From Streptomyces cellulosae (GTDB lineage: Bacteria; Actinomycetota; Actinomycetes; Streptomycetales; Streptomycetaceae), in the NCBI RefSeq assembly GCF_000721105.1, contig NZ_JOEV01000023.1, forward strand, positions 1-64,000: 64,000 bases of DNA, written 5' to 3'. Shown here one piece after another: positions 17,500 to 27,099 of this stretch. The notes under the pieces were generated by a model. It was given only the letters and a program-made list of their open reading frames with translations, was not told where the DNA came from and did not search any database. Position 1 is the first letter of the stretch, and each line of letters starts with the position of its first letter. The translations under genes were made by a program, and so were the position numbers.

Positions 17500-18554
17500 T
17501 GGCAGACGGGTCGCCGGTGACCTGGGCGGTGGACCTCAACGCAGGAGGAGCCGCACTTTTGATAGCCCTGCTGGCCAGCCACGTCAGCGCCTGCTCTACA
17601 TCCCCGGCCGCACGGTGCACCACGCTTCCGGCTCCTACCGCGGCGACGGGAAGACCGACGCGAAGGACGCCTGGGTGATCGCCGACCAGGCCCGTATGCG
17701 CCGCGACCTCCAGCTGCTGCAGGAGGGGGACGAGATCGCCACCGACCTGCGGATCCTCACCACCCGCCGCTACGACCCGGCCGCCGACCGCACTCGAGCC
17801 ATCAACCGACTGCGTGTCCAACTGCTGGAGTTCTTCCCTGCGTTGGAGCGTGCTTTCGACTACAACGCCTCGAAGGGCGCACTGGTTCTGCTGACCGGAT
17901 ATCAGACCCGCTGCCGCGGCGCATCGGGAGGAGCCGTCTGGCCGGCTGGCTCGCCAACCGCAGCGTGCGCAATGCCGCGGTGATCGCGGCTATTGCGGTC
18001 GAGGCCGCCCACGCCCAGCACATCCAGGTCCCCGGCGAGAAGACCGCGGCCGCCATGACGCACACACGGGCCCGCGCGGTCATGGACCCGGACGCCGAGA
18101 TCACGCGCGTTGACGCGCTTATCGAGGACCGGTTCCGCCAGCACCAGCACGCCAAGACCATCGTGAGCATGCCCGGCATCGGCACCCTTCTGGGCGCCGA
18201 GCTGATCGCCTGCACTGGTGGCAACCTGGCCGCATTCGGCGCCCAGCCCGCCTGGCCGGCGTCGCCGGCCTCGCTCCGGTTCCCAAGGACTCGGGCCGGA
18301 TCAGCGGCAACATGCGCCGTCCGCACCGCTACCACCGGCGCCTACTGCGGGTCTTCTATCTCTCCGCACAGGTCACTGCCCGCTGCTGCCCCACCTCCCA
18401 AGCCTTCTACCAGCGAAAACGCAGCGAGGGGAAGACGCACAAGCAAGCCGTCCTCGCTCCGGCGCGACGCCGCCTCGACGTCCTATGGGCCCTTGTCCGC
18501 GACCAACGGACCTTCACCACCGAGCCGTCCGCACGCCGCCACGCAGCGGCCTGA
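17500..18554 (+). pseudogene. IS110-family transposase, frameshifted and 5'-truncated
   Basis: Three frames together give AVDLNAGGAALLIALLASH, LLYIPGRTVHHASGSYRGDG then KTDAKDAWVIADQARMRRDL (the IS110 DEDD motif region), and in the third AKTIVSMPGIGTLLGAELIA, the Transposase_20 motif, ending SGRISGNMRRPHRYHRRLLR and a stop at 18554. The first catalytic Asp region is missing. The right end of the element is probably near 18583-18603, where TTGACAAACCACATGGGGC resembles IS110-family ends. Confidence 0.82.
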
Positions 18555-18603
18555 CGACACCACAGAACGTCAACTCATGCCTTGACAAACCACATGGGGC
18601 ATC

Positions 18604-18948
18604 GCTGAATGAAACTGCCTGAGGACTGTCCTGACGGCCGGCGACCACTCCGGAGCACGAGCGGCACGGCGAGCCTGGGTCCGCCTGCAGCGGCGGCAGG
18701 GGTGGCGCTCGACATCGTCAGCGTCGCTCGGCGAAGCCTCTTGAGGGACCGCCATGCCCGTGGATGCTGGCGCGAACGATTCTCAGAAGTACCTCGAACC
18801 CACATTTGGATGAGAACGGGTTCTGCGAACCGAACCGACTCTTCGCGATCTCTGCGACTCGCCCTGATGTTGCTCGGGCAAAGGACCGTTTATGAGAATC
18901 AGGCGGGGCGCGCTGCGCCATCCCGGAGAATCGAGACCAGGCTGCCGC
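18604..18948. other. Gene-free stretch
   Basis: No supported gene. The GC content drops around 18780-18900, unlike the surroundings, which may indicate old intergenic DNA or another mobile-element flank. Confidence 0.45.
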
Positions 18949-19450
18949 TCACTGGAGGAAGTTCGTGCGTCTCGCCTTCCCGGCGGACACTGACAGGCGA
19001 ATGCCGTCACGCGCCAAGGTGGCGTGAGACGGGCTGTGTGGCGGGCGTTGCCGGAGCGGCCGCGCCTTCCGGGTCTCTCGCGTGATCAGCAGGCCGTTGA
19101 CCACCATGAGCGTCGCGGTCGGGCCGTGGACGCCGAGCGCGGTGGCCATGGAGCCGTGGTGGGCCAGCACGGTGCTCATGTCGCCGTACGCGACGAGGGC
19201 CTCCACCATCATCACCCAGCCCAGTGCCCGGCGGTGGCCCGTCACCAGCAGGATGCCCAGGACCGGGGCCAGGACGACGTCGCGGATTCCCTTGATGATC
19301 AGGAAGCCGTCGCCGTCGCCGGACGGCCAGCTCGGCAGGCCGAAGCCCGGCGCCGTCGTCTCCGGGCTCAGGATGAACTCCCCCCCCCGAACCAGGGATG
19401 AAGAGGATGAAGGCGGCGGCCAGGACCGTGTTGATCTTCTTCAGCGACAT
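18949..19450 (-). pseudogene. DUF4267-like small membrane protein, frameshifted at a G9 run
   Basis: Starts MSLKKINTVLAAAFILFIPG at ATG 19450 and, one base out of frame, continues EFILSPETTAPGFGLPSW, LIIKGIRDVVLAPVLGILLV, ALGWVMMVEALVAYGDM, HGPTATLMVVNGLLITRETR. This is the four-helix DUF4267 membrane family. The break falls in a run of nine G (coding strand) at 19388-19380; eight G would restore the frame. It is either a sequencing error, a true mutation or a switchable tract. It lies next to a DUF1772 gene and a TetR gene, which together look like a small regulated membrane-protein locus. Confidence 0.7.
19380..19388. repeat. Homopolymer C9 (G9 on the coding strand)
   Basis: Nine consecutive C on the plus strand, at the exact point where the DUF4267 frame is lost. 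Confidence 0.95.
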
Positions 19451-19687
19451 TCGTCTTCTCCTCGCGAGTCTTCCCCAGCTTGGTGAGCTTCGTGGAGCTT
19501 GCTGAGTCATGTGGGGCTTGATCAGGCCGCGCGGAGGTGGCTGGCTGATCGGGGGGCGCGGTTTGCCGGGGTCGCAGTTGTGGGATCGGAGCGGCAGTTG
19601 CATTCCCGCGATCTCGGGAGTTCGGTGGCCCGCGGCCGCCCGGGGAGCGGGGATCGTGCGCCGCCGGCGCGGGGCCGGCCCGCGGGC

Positions 19688-20133
19688 TCAGATGAGGGCG
19701 GCGACGAGCAGGGCGAAGGCGCCGATGATGACGGCGACGCGGACGTAGTGGAATTGTTCCCAGCGGCGTATCTGCTCCTTCCAGTCCTCGGGCCGGTTCT
19801 CGGGGGTCCACGTCTTGTTCCGGTTGTTGATCGGGACGAGCAGCAGGAGCGACATGACCACGCTGAGGAGCAGCAGCGCGCCGGCGGTGACGACGAGGCC
19901 GGTGCCGTGGTGGTGCCATCCGCCGATGGCCCAGACCGCGGTGAGGACGAGCGAGCCGATGTACCAGACCGGCATCACGGCGCCGAGCATCCGGCCCCGT
20001 GGGCGTGGCCGAGTTGGCCGCTGTCCTCCGGGAGTGCGTTGAGGATCGGGTTCATGACGAAGGCGACGGAGAACTCCACCCCCACCATCACGCCGACGAC
20101 CACGGTGGTGACGACCTCGAGTGCGTTCAGCAT
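19688..20133 (-). pseudogene. DUF1772 (anthrone-oxygenase-like) membrane protein, frameshifted
   Basis: ATG at 20133 starts MLNALEVVTTVVVGVMVGVE, then FVMNPILNALPEDSGQLGHA. After one missing base near 20000 it resumes RMLGAVMPVWYIGSLVLTAV, LLLLSVVMSLLLLVPINNR and ends NRPEDWKEQIRRWEQFHYVR plus a last hydrophobic helix. This is the four-helix DUF1772 family, some members of which are anthrone oxygenases. A single added base would make the gene complete. It is divergent from a TetR gene with shared operator-like repeats. Confidence 0.75.
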
Positions 20134-20152
20134 GACGACCCCTCTTGGAAAA

Positions 20153-20180
20153 TAGCGGCGCTAGATGGCAAAGCGACGCT
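20153..20180. promoter_or_regulatory. Two operator-like palindromes upstream of DUF1772 and TetR genes
   Basis: TAGCGGCGCTA (20153-20163) and AAGCGACGCTA (centred 18 bp later, palindromic core AGCGACGCT at 20172-20180) share AGCGnCGCTA. The pair lies between divergent genes, as expected for TetR operators. A further half site TCTAGCG follows near 20202. Confidence 0.55.
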
Positions 20181-20224
20181 AGTGCTGCTGCCGCTCGATT
20201 GTCTAGCGGTGATAGGATCGAATC

Positions 20225-20685
20225 ATGTCGGTACAGGAACGCAAGGAGCGCGAACGAGCAGGCCGCCAGCGCCTCATCGTGGCGACGGCCCGCGAACTCG
20301 CCGAGCAGCAGGGCTGGGACGCGGTCACCACACGCCGGCTCGCCGAGCGCATCGAGTACAGCCAGCCCGTCCTCTACAGCCACTTCCGCGGCAAACGGGA
20401 GATCATCGGCGCCGTCGCTCTGGAGGGCGCCGCCGAGCTGGCCGCGGCAGTGCGCGCCGCGACCGCCGCCGCAGACGGCCCGCGCGAGCGCGTGTACGCC
20501 CTCGCCCGCGCCTACCTCGACTTCGCCGCAGGCAACCCGGCGGTCTACGACGCCATCTTCCAGCTCGACGGCGGTCTCGCGTACGCGCAGGAGGACACCC
20601 CCGAACCTCTCAAGGACGCCTTCGCCGCGCGGAGGACACCGAGTCGAGGGTGGAGCTGCTGGTGGACCGGCTCTGCATGGTCTGA
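20225..20685 (+). pseudogene. TetR-family regulator with internal deletion and frameshift
   Basis: ATG at 20225 gives an intact N-terminal domain: MSVQERKERERAGRQRLIVA, then the helix-turn-helix WDAVTTRRLAERIEYSQPVL and YSHFRGKREIIGAVA. The ligand domain runs to EPLKDAFA, then jumps, in another frame, to AEDTESRVELLVDRLCMV and a stop at 20685. About 50 residues of the expected C-terminal domain are missing, so the regulator is probably dead even if the frameshift is a sequencing error. It would have controlled the divergent DUF1772/DUF4267 genes. Confidence 0.75.
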
Positions 20686-20869
20686 CGCACCGTCCCGGCG
20701 GGTATGGGGCCGAGGTTCGCGGGCCCCGCTGCCTGCGTGCGGTAGCGCCTTTGGCCACTCGCGTCCGCACGGCGCGCCGCAGATCGCCGGGCCCCGTACC
20801 CCAGACGGGCACCCGCCCCGGAAGCGGCGATGCTCAATGATCACCACCTGATACGCGCCTGGCGCCGCG

Positions 20870-21150
20870 TCAGTCGCCGGCACCCTCGTCGTCCTCGTCG
20901 AGGTGGACGGTCGCCGGGGCACGCAGTGGGCGCAGGCCCTCGCGCGGCGGGCGGACGGCGAAGCTGTAGCGGCCCGGGTAGTTGTGGTGGGCGTGCTTCA
21001 GCGGGGGGACCGGGCCATGGCCTCGTCCAGGACGTCGAGCTCCCGCTACTCGGGCGGCAGGGCCCGCGGCTCCGAGAGCCGCTTTCCCTCCGGTACCTCC
21101 AGCAATGCGATCAGGTCCCCGTGCAGTGAGGTGTCCGAGCGGCGGGCCGC
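20870..21150 (-). pseudogene. Unidentified degraded gene tail
   Basis: Minus-strand segments LHGDLIALLEVPEGKRLSEP, ELDVLDEAMARSPR, then in another frame LKHAHHNYPGRYSFAVRPP and LRPLRAPATVHLDEDDEGAG with a stop at 20870. The pieces are coding-like and co-linear but need a stop codon and a frameshift to be bypassed. Family not recognised. Confidence 0.4.
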
Positions 21151-21162
21151 GTTCGCCACCTA

Positions 21163-21240
21163 TGACTGACGAGCAGGCAGAGGCGTTCGGCAGGTTCGCC
21201 GAGGAGCCGACGAGGCCCGACCTGGAAAGGTTCTTCTAAG
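21163..21240 (+). pseudogene. Tn3-family (DUF4158) transposase, N-terminal scrap
   Basis: Twenty-five codons reading MTDEQAEAFGRFAEEPTRPD then LERFF and a stop. This is the conserved start of Streptomyces Tn3-like transposases (TDEQAEAYGRF..EPTRPELERFF). Nothing of the remaining ~950 residues is present. Confidence 0.65.
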
Positions 21241-21357
21241 CGCTGTCCCGTAACCGCTGCTTGAGCCCGCTGGTGGAGGGCGCTGTGGCCCCTGAGCTGT
21301 GAGTCTCAACCGGATATTCCCGCGAATCGGACCTCGCAACTGTGGCAGCCTGCCACC

Positions 21358-21699
21358 ATGCCAGCAGAGCTGCGAGAACATGCAGGCCGTCACTACGCCA
21401 TCCAGTTCCACTACGCCTTGCCCGACGATGCCTGGGCAGTGGAGCTGAGCGAGGCTGTGCCTGCGCCGGCCGCTTGGGCCGAGAACCCCAACGCGGAAAG
21501 GCACCTGCCTGGAGCCGCTTTCTTGGTGGCTTTTGTCCCCGATGAGGATCCGAATCTGGAACCGACCGCCCACATCCACAGCCATGACGAGCACGTCATC
21601 CCCTACGAGATCATGCGCTGGTTCATGGAGCAGGTGGCCGAGCAGGTTGAACGCTGCCGCATCGCGTTCGAAAAGGGAGAGTCCGAAGCAGTGGAATGA
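21358..21699 (+). CDS. Hypothetical protein, 113 aa
   Basis: A soluble acidic protein starting at ATG 21358 (MPAELREHAGRHYAIQFHYA). It includes TAHIHSHDEHVIPYEIMRW, with clustered His and Asp residues, and ends with a helix VAEQVERCRIAFEKGE. I do not recognise the family. No good ribosome site precedes it. It ends 7 bp before a transposase remnant, so its C-terminus may have been altered. Confidence 0.5.
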   Translation: MPAELREHAGRHYAIQFHYALPDDAWAVELSEAVPAPAAWAENPNAERHLPGAAFLVAFVPDEDPNLEPTAHIHSHDEHVIPYEIMRWFMEQVAEQVERCRIAFEKGESEAVE

Positions 21700-21706
21700 T
21701 CACGCG

Positions 21707-22411
21707 GTGACTGGTGTGATCACGGCGTCGGAGCCTTCCTGGACGACCCTGTTCACCGGACGAAGCCCCCGGCAGTTCGGCAAGCTGATCACCGCGCTAC
21801 GAGGCGAGGGCGCTGACCCCGTGCGCAAGGGCCGGTCCTGGAGTCTGCCACCGGAGGACCGGGTGCTGCCGGTCGCGGCGTACTGGCGCACCAACTTGAC
21901 ACTGCGCCAGCTCGTGCCGCTGTTCGGCATCTCCAAGTCTGCAGCCGACCGCATCGTCACCCATCTCGGGCCTCTTCTTGCCATCCGGGCCCGCAAGCGG
22001 TTCCGTAAGGACGCCGTGCTCATCGTGGGCGCAATCCTGGTCGCCGTGGACGCAACCCTGGTGTCCACCCGTGACCACGCGGTGGCCGAGCAGTCGAAGA
22101 ACTAGTGGTACTCCACCAACCGCCAGGCCGTCATCGACGCCGACACCCCGGCTCGTCGTCGTGGTGGGCCGACCGGTGCCAGGCAACCACAATGACTGCA
22201 AGACTTGGGAGCTGTCCGGCGCACAGGCCCCGTCGGGGACACCACGGTGATCGCCGACGGCGGCTACCGCGGCACGCCTCCCACCGCAAGGCGCCCGCGT
22301 CGAGCATGCCTTCGTCCGCATGAGACGCTGGAAGATCCTCCGCGACTGCCGCCTGACAGGCGACGGCGTTCACAACGCCATGCTCGGCATCGCCCGCCTG
22401 GACAACGGCAT
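21707..22411 (+). pseudogene. IS5-family transposase, interrupted copy
   Basis: Begins VITASEPSWTTLFTGRSPRQ, continues LPVAAYWRTNLTLRQLVPLF, GISKSAADRIVTHLGPLL, and VAVDATLVSTRDHAVAEQSK, then meets TAG at 22103-22105 where relatives have Tyr (SKNYRYSTN). Downstream pieces in other frames read VVVVGRPVPGNHNDC, VIADGGYRG and MRRWKILRDCRLTGDG. An internal part between GGYRG and the arginine-rich tail is deleted. A second N-terminal fragment of the same IS is at 54229-54365. Confidence 0.82.
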
Positions 22412-22995
22412 GTCCTCGGAGGCATCCCCGCTGTGTGCGACGGCCCCGCGCCGTGCGGACTGGGACAGCCAGCGAGCCGGAACCGCACGCGAGATGGAGC
22501 AGTTGGGTGCCGTCGGAGACGCCCAGCGGTCCAGCAGCGCGTCGTCAGCTTGCGGGCCAGTGCCCTGGTTGCGGTCGTCGGCAGCGACTGCGGCTTTGCT
22601 GCCCAAGTCGATGCCGACCGCGCATATTCGAAGAAGTATCAGACGGGGCGGGGGATATGTGGTGTCGCTTCGTGGCATGCCCCGTTTGTCGACCGCTGGA
22701 TTCTCCGATCCGCGGTGGACGACGAGGACGGGCAGTGGCGCGACCGACGGAGAACGGTGCGGGCTCAACCGGCCGCGGCTGGCGCCCCGCATGGGGCGCT
22801 GGCGTCGGTTGGTGACCGAGGTAGATCGGGTCGTTGTGGATCTTCGGCAGTCTCCAGGGTCGCTCTTGTTCCACACTTGGTGTGCAGTGAACAAAGGGGT
22901 GGGTAGCCGCGCGTGCTGTGGAGGCGGTCGTCGGGATGACGGGCTCTCGTGGCAGGGGTGGGGGGCGGCATGAGCGGCAAGGGCTCGGGGGACTG
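22412..22995. other. Gene-free stretch after the IS5 remnant
   Basis: No supported gene on either strand. A minus-strand frame contains the short phrase VGIDLGSK, but its surroundings have no family pattern. Confidence 0.4.
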
Positions 22996-23732
22996 ATGGG
23001 CGGCACGGAACGTTCGGCAGTGATCAGCGGCGGTGGCACCGGGATCGGCCGGGCCATCGCTGCGAGGTTCGCCGGGCAGGGCGACAGGGTGACCATTCTG
23101 GGGAAGCGAGCGGATGTCCTGCGCGCGGCGGCCCAGGAGATTGAAGGGGCCCACCCGGTGGAGGTCATCGCCGTCGACCTTTCTGTGCCGGAGGAGGTCG
23201 AACAGAAGCTGGGTGAACTCCCCGAGCGCGTCGATGTCCTGGTGAACAATGCGGGCAGGCGCGGCACACCGGTGCGGGAGGGCGGCCTGAAGGAGGTCGC
23301 CGAGCGGTGGCGGCGGGACTTCGACAACAACGTTCTGCCAGCGGTCCTGCTCACCGAGGCGCTCCTGCCACGCCTGACCCGCCCGGCGGCAGGGTGGTCA
23401 CCCTCAGCTCCCTGGCCGCCCTGCGGGGAAACGGCGCCTACGGGGCAGCGAAGGCGGCCCTGCTGGCGTGGAACCACACGTTGGCACAGCAGTTGGGGCC
23501 GCATGGAGTCACAGCCAATGTCGTGGTGCCCGGCTTCGTCGCAGGCACCGAGTTCTTCGGCGGGCCCGCAGACGAGGAGGAGCTCGCCAGACGGCGAGCT
23601 CAGACCCTGGTCGGCGGGGTCGGAGAGCCGGACGACGTCGCCGCCGCTGTCGCCTTCCTGGCCTCGCCGGAAGCGCGCTACATCACGGGCGAATTCCTGA
23701 ACAGCAATGGTGGGGCGATGCTCGGGCGTTGA
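22996..23732 (+). pseudogene. SDR-family oxidoreductase with one frameshift
   Basis: ATG at 22996 after GGGGGA starts MGGTERSAVISGGGTGIGRA (NAD(P)-binding TGxxxGIG in the form SGGGTGIG), then DVLVNNAG and the first half of the fold. Near 23387 one G is missing (CCGGCGGC where CCGGGCGGC is expected); the other frame continues GRVVTLSSLAALRGNGAYGA, AKAALLAWN (the YxxxK active site, YGAAK), and ends GEFLNSNGGAMLGR. Apart from that one base the gene is complete at about 245 residues, so a sequencing error is a serious possibility. Confidence 0.82.
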
Positions 23733-24139
23733 ACAGCCGTCACGACCGCTCTTTCGTCACCGCAGCATTCGTCAGTGGCTCAAGGTGGGGCACGAAGGTG
23801 AGCAGGCCTGGGGGAACTCCATGCGCATTCCTGGGGAAGTTCGAGGCTCTGGCCGCAGTTACGGAAGCCGGGATCGTGCAGCAGCACGTAGGCCGGTACT
23901 GCCTCGAGCGCGGCGTGTGCGTGACGGGCCGGATCGGCGGCGATCCCCCCGGTCAGCAGGCGGCCGCAGAACAGGGCCGCCCCGGACAGCCCACCCCGCG
24001 GGGAGAGACCGTCCCCGTCGGCCTGGGGCGGGTGCTGGGTGAGGTGCGCGGTGTCCACTGCGCGGCCGGGCAGCTGGACGAGGTCGGGCCGGCCCCAGGT
24101 CTCGCACGGGGTGTCGGGTCGGGTGGTGGCCAGTCGGCC
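23733..24139. other. Gene-free stretch
   Basis: Reading frames are open on both strands because of high GC, but none shows a recognisable start, domain or consistent codon use. Confidence 0.4.
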
Positions 24140-24320
24140 CCATCGCACCGGCAGGACCTGTTCCGGCAGGCCGCCGACTGCGGCAACACCTATCCGCTGG
24201 TCGAGGTGGCCCACAGGCGCGAGGAGGCCGGGGATCAGAAGGGTGCCGAAACCCTTTACCAGCAGGCCGCCGACCACGGCAGCCCCCACGCGCTGGACCG
24301 CCGCAGGATGGAGGTGACGC
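24140..24320 (+). pseudogene. Tetratricopeptide/Sel1-like repeat protein fragment
   Basis: Reads LFRQAADCGNTYPLVEVAH then REEAGDQKGAETLYQQAADH and GSPHAL. These are two units of the roughly 36-residue repeat (AADxGxTxAL..LAxxREeAGDxeGAExLYrqAADHG) common in large Streptomyces repeat proteins. Flanking repeats and any other domain are absent. Confidence 0.6.
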
Positions 24321-24330
24321 TCAAAGCCTG

Positions 24331-24767
24331 TGGCCGTACGGTCTGGGCCCGGACGGTACGCCAACGCTCCGTCGGCAATGACCCACGCGCTGCCGGCCAG
24401 GGCTCAGGCAGCTGGTTCACGGGTGCAGGCAGTTTGCGTTGCCATGCCCGAGGAACGTGGTTCGACCGAAACAACTCCCTGCATGTTTGTGACAGGGTGA
24501 AGTAGAGCCAGTGGGTCAGCGAGTGGGGGAGCCACTGCTCCGGCAATGAGGTTGGGAGCCACTCGGAGTGACGATCTGTCCCGTGGGCGAGAACCGACCG
24601 CCCCCACGTCACCTCGTCCGTGACCGGACGACGGCGTGACCTGGGTGGCTACCCGGGTGGAGCCCCCGGGCTGAACCGCTCCCTCGGCGGCGTGCCGGAT
24701 GTCCTTTGAAGGGTCATGATGAAACTGCCCGGCCGCCGCGGGAGCGCCGGGCGGGAAGGAGCAGGCG
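24331..24767. other. Gene-free stretch upstream of the DUF5996 gene
   Basis: No supported gene. It must include the promoter of the gene starting at 24768. Confidence 0.45.
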
Positions 24768-25703
24768 ATGGAGCTGTTCCCACCGGTGCCGCTGGCGGAG
24801 TGGCGGGACACCAAGGAGACGCTGCACCGCTTCGCGCAGATCGTCGGCAAGATCCGCTTGGCCGCGAGCGCCCGGCGCAACCACTGGTGGAACGTCCCGT
24901 TCCATGTCACTGGGCGCGGTATCACCACCCGTCCGATGGGTCAGATCGACGGGAATCCGATCTTCACGATCGACTTCGACTTCGTCAACCACCGGCTCGT
25001 CGTCATGGCGCTGGACGGCGAAGAGCGCTCCTTTCCGCTTCCGGGCCAGTCCGTCGCCTCCTTCTACGACGAGACCCTGGCCGCTCTGGCCGCCCTGGGC
25101 GTCCGGGTGGACATCGCTGTTCCCAGGCCCTTCGATCTGTCCGACGCAGACCGGCCGTTCGCCGAGGACACCGAGCACGCGGCCTACGACCCGGTGGCCG
25201 CAAACCGCTACTGGCGGGTCCTGAGCCAGGTTGCGTTCGTTCTTGAGGAGTTCGCAGCGGGCTTCTCCGGGAAGGCCAGCCCGGTGCACCACTTCTGGCA
25301 CACCTTCGACATCGCCCACAGCCGGTTCTCCGGACGCCGGGTCGATCAGCCCGGGCACGTCGACCCGGTCACCCGGGAGGCGTACTCCTCGGAAGTGATC
25401 AGCTTCGGCTTCTGGTTCGGCGACGACACCTTCGCCGAGCCCGCGTTCTACTCGTACACCGCGCCCGAGCCCGCCGACCTGGCCGAAGCGCCGCTCAGCC
25501 CGGCATCCGCGCAGTGGGTTGCGGGCGGACACAGCCACCTGGCCGTGCTGCGCTACGACGCGGCCCGTGCCGAAGCCGATCCACGTGCCGCGGTACTCGC
25601 CTTCTACGAAAGCGCCTACCAGGCCGGGGCCGCACGCGCCGGATGGGACATCGCGGCGCTTGCGTGCCCCGGCGGAATCACCGACCCGGTCCGTCGCATC
25701 TGA
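24768..25703 (+). CDS. DUF5996 family protein
   Basis: A 311-residue soluble protein with ATG 24768 after GGGAAGGAGC. Family marks: LAEWRDTKETLHRFAQIVGK near the N-terminus, RNHWWNVPFHVTGRGITTRP, a central HHFWHTFDIAHSRFSGR, and SSEVISFGFWFGDD. The length and order fit the whole family. The biochemical role is unknown; the repeated His/Trp motifs suggest ligand or metal binding, which is inference. It appears intact and isolated among transposon remains. Confidence 0.88.
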   Translation: MELFPPVPLAEWRDTKETLHRFAQIVGKIRLAASARRNHWWNVPFHVTGRGITTRPMGQIDGNPIFTIDFDFVNHRLVVMALDGEERSFPLPGQSVASFYDETLAALAALGVRVDIAVPRPFDLSDADRPFAEDTEHAAYDPVAANRYWRVLSQVAFVLEEFAAGFSGKASPVHHFWHTFDIAHSRFSGRRVDQPGHVDPVTREAYSSEVISFGFWFGDDTFAEPAFYSYTAPEPADLAEAPLSPASAQWVAGGHSHLAVLRYDAARAEADPRAAVLAFYESAYQAGAARAGWDIAALACPGGITDPVRRI

Positions 25704-25728
25704 CGAATTTCGGTCAGCAGTGCAGTGG

Positions 25729-26202
25729 TCAGGCTTCCGTATCGGTGCGCGCCAGGATGCCCTTGAGCAGGCCCGTGGACTGGCCGACCTCGATGAGATA
25801 GTTATCCGGGTCGCGCATGTAGCAGCGCAGTTCGGCGCGCCGGTCGATGGGCGTGGTGAGGAACTCGGCTCCCTTGGCGCGGGCTGCCGCGTAGAAGCCG
25901 TGGATGTCCGCCACCCGTACGTTCAGGAAGCTGGAGACGGTGTGGCGGTCCTCCGGCGGGCGCAGGACGACGTCGGGCTTGTCATCGGTGGGCCCGCCGC
26001 CGGGATTCATAATGATCCAGCTGTTGGCTACCTTGATGATGCAGGGATTCTCCTCCAGCACCACCTGCCCGCCCAGCACATCGGCATAGAACGCTCGCGA
26101 GCGAGCGACGTCACCGACCGTGAGAAAGTGCGTGAGCAGCAGACCCTCGGCCGGTGCGGGAAGGTCGTCGGCTGTGGCACCGGCGGCGATGAAATCGGAC
26201 AT
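25729..26202 (-). CDS. VOC-family (glyoxalase/dioxygenase fold) protein
   Basis: A 157-residue protein; I start at ATG 26202 (MSDFIAAGATADDLPAPAEG). It has the paired beta-alpha-beta pattern of VOC proteins: LLLTHFLTVGDVARSRAFYA, then DVLGGQVVLEEN, WIIMNPGGGPTDDKPDVV, and the second half with YAAARAKGAEFLTTP and YMRDPDNYLIEVGQSTG. DPDNYLIEV carries the usual metal-ligand Glu. The reading frame is open upstream into an SDR remnant, which would give a false fusion. Substrate unknown. Confidence 0.85.
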   Translation of the reverse strand: MSDFIAAGATADDLPAPAEGLLLTHFLTVGDVARSRAFYADVLGGQVVLEENPCIIKVANSWIIMNPGGGPTDDKPDVVLRPPEDRHTVSSFLNVRVADIHGFYAAARAKGAEFLTTPIDRRAELRCYMRDPDNYLIEVGQSTGLLKGILARTDTEA

Positions 26203-26289
26203 ACGGCGAGCGTAGGGCGGGAGCCCCCGCCCGGCATCCCCAACGGGCACCGGCGTACCCTCCATGCCTCCCCGACTCTGCCACGGCGC

Positions 26290-27017
26290 AACTAGTAGGT
26301 ATGCGCCTGCCCGGCTGGCGAGGAACACGCCGACACCCGCCATGTCGTCGTCGCGGCCGATCCGGCGTAGTGGGGCCGACGCCGTGATCGCCTCGCCGAA
26401 CTCATCGAGGGTTGCAGCCATCATCGTCGACGGGAACGGCCCTGGCGCCACGGCGTTCACGGTGACGTGCTGCGGTCCTAGTTCCTTGGCGAGCACTCTG
26501 GTGAGTTGATGCAGCGCGGCCTTGCTGCTGGAGTACGAGTAGTTGGGCCACTGGGGGATGTGGATGGCGGCGATGCTGCCGATGTTGATCATCCGCGCGG
26601 GATCGTCGGCGGTGCCCGCCCTGCGAAGTGCCGGCAGCAGAGCCCGGACCAGCCAGAACGGCGACTTCAGGTTGAGGTCGACGACCGTGTCCCAGGCCGC
26701 GTCTGGGAACGTCGCCAGCGGCTCGTCCCACATGGCGCCCGCGTTGTTGACGAGGATGTCGAGACGCTCCGAGGCGGCGGTGACGAGGTCGGACAGTCGC
26801 CGACACTCGTCGTGGCGGGACAGGTCGGCGGGGATGGCCCGCACCTCACCGATTCGGACAGCTGTTCCTGCGCCTGAGTGCACGCTTTTGCGTTGCGTGA
26901 GCTGATGACCACGCGGACGCCCGCCCGGAGAAGGCTACGCGCGATCATCATCCCGATGCCTCTGGTGCCACCGGTGACGAGCGCGCGCTTTCCACACAGA
27001 TCGAAAAAGTTCTGCAT
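26290..27017 (-). pseudogene. SDR-family oxidoreductase, frameshifted and 3'-truncated
   Basis: ATG 27017 starts MQNFFDLCGKRALVTGGTRG (NAD(P)-binding TGGTRGIG), then RVVISSRNAKACTQAQEQLS; after one missing base near 26863 it continues GEVRAIPADLSRHDECRRL, LDILVNNAGAMWD, and YSYSSSKAALHQLTRVLAKE with the YxxxK site. It ends at GVGVFLASRAGAYL, just before the conserved VDGG tail, at an ACTAGT site near 26290. The remaining sequence reads in frame into the VOC gene. Relatives are gluconate 5-dehydrogenase-like. Confidence 0.8.
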
Positions 27018-27099
27018 GCGTTGTTAATTGGTTGTCTACCACTTGCCGCCTTTCTCGTTGGTCGTGCGGGATGATGCGTCGACGCGTCGGGTGTTCGGT

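Noticed and set aside
17042..17983. Plus-strand frame joining the IS5 and IS110 remnants as one protein.
   Set aside because: The first half is antisense to the IS5 transposase fragment; only the second half matches IS110.
22370..22894. Minus-strand phrase VGIDLGSK suggesting a TnpB/RuvC-like or IS110 nuclease.
   Set aside because: Surrounding sequence shows no further motif of either family, and the phrase is too short to mean anything alone.
23780..24364. Minus-strand open frame opposite the repeat-protein fragment.
   Set aside because: No recognisable domain; it mirrors the plus-strand repeat codons.
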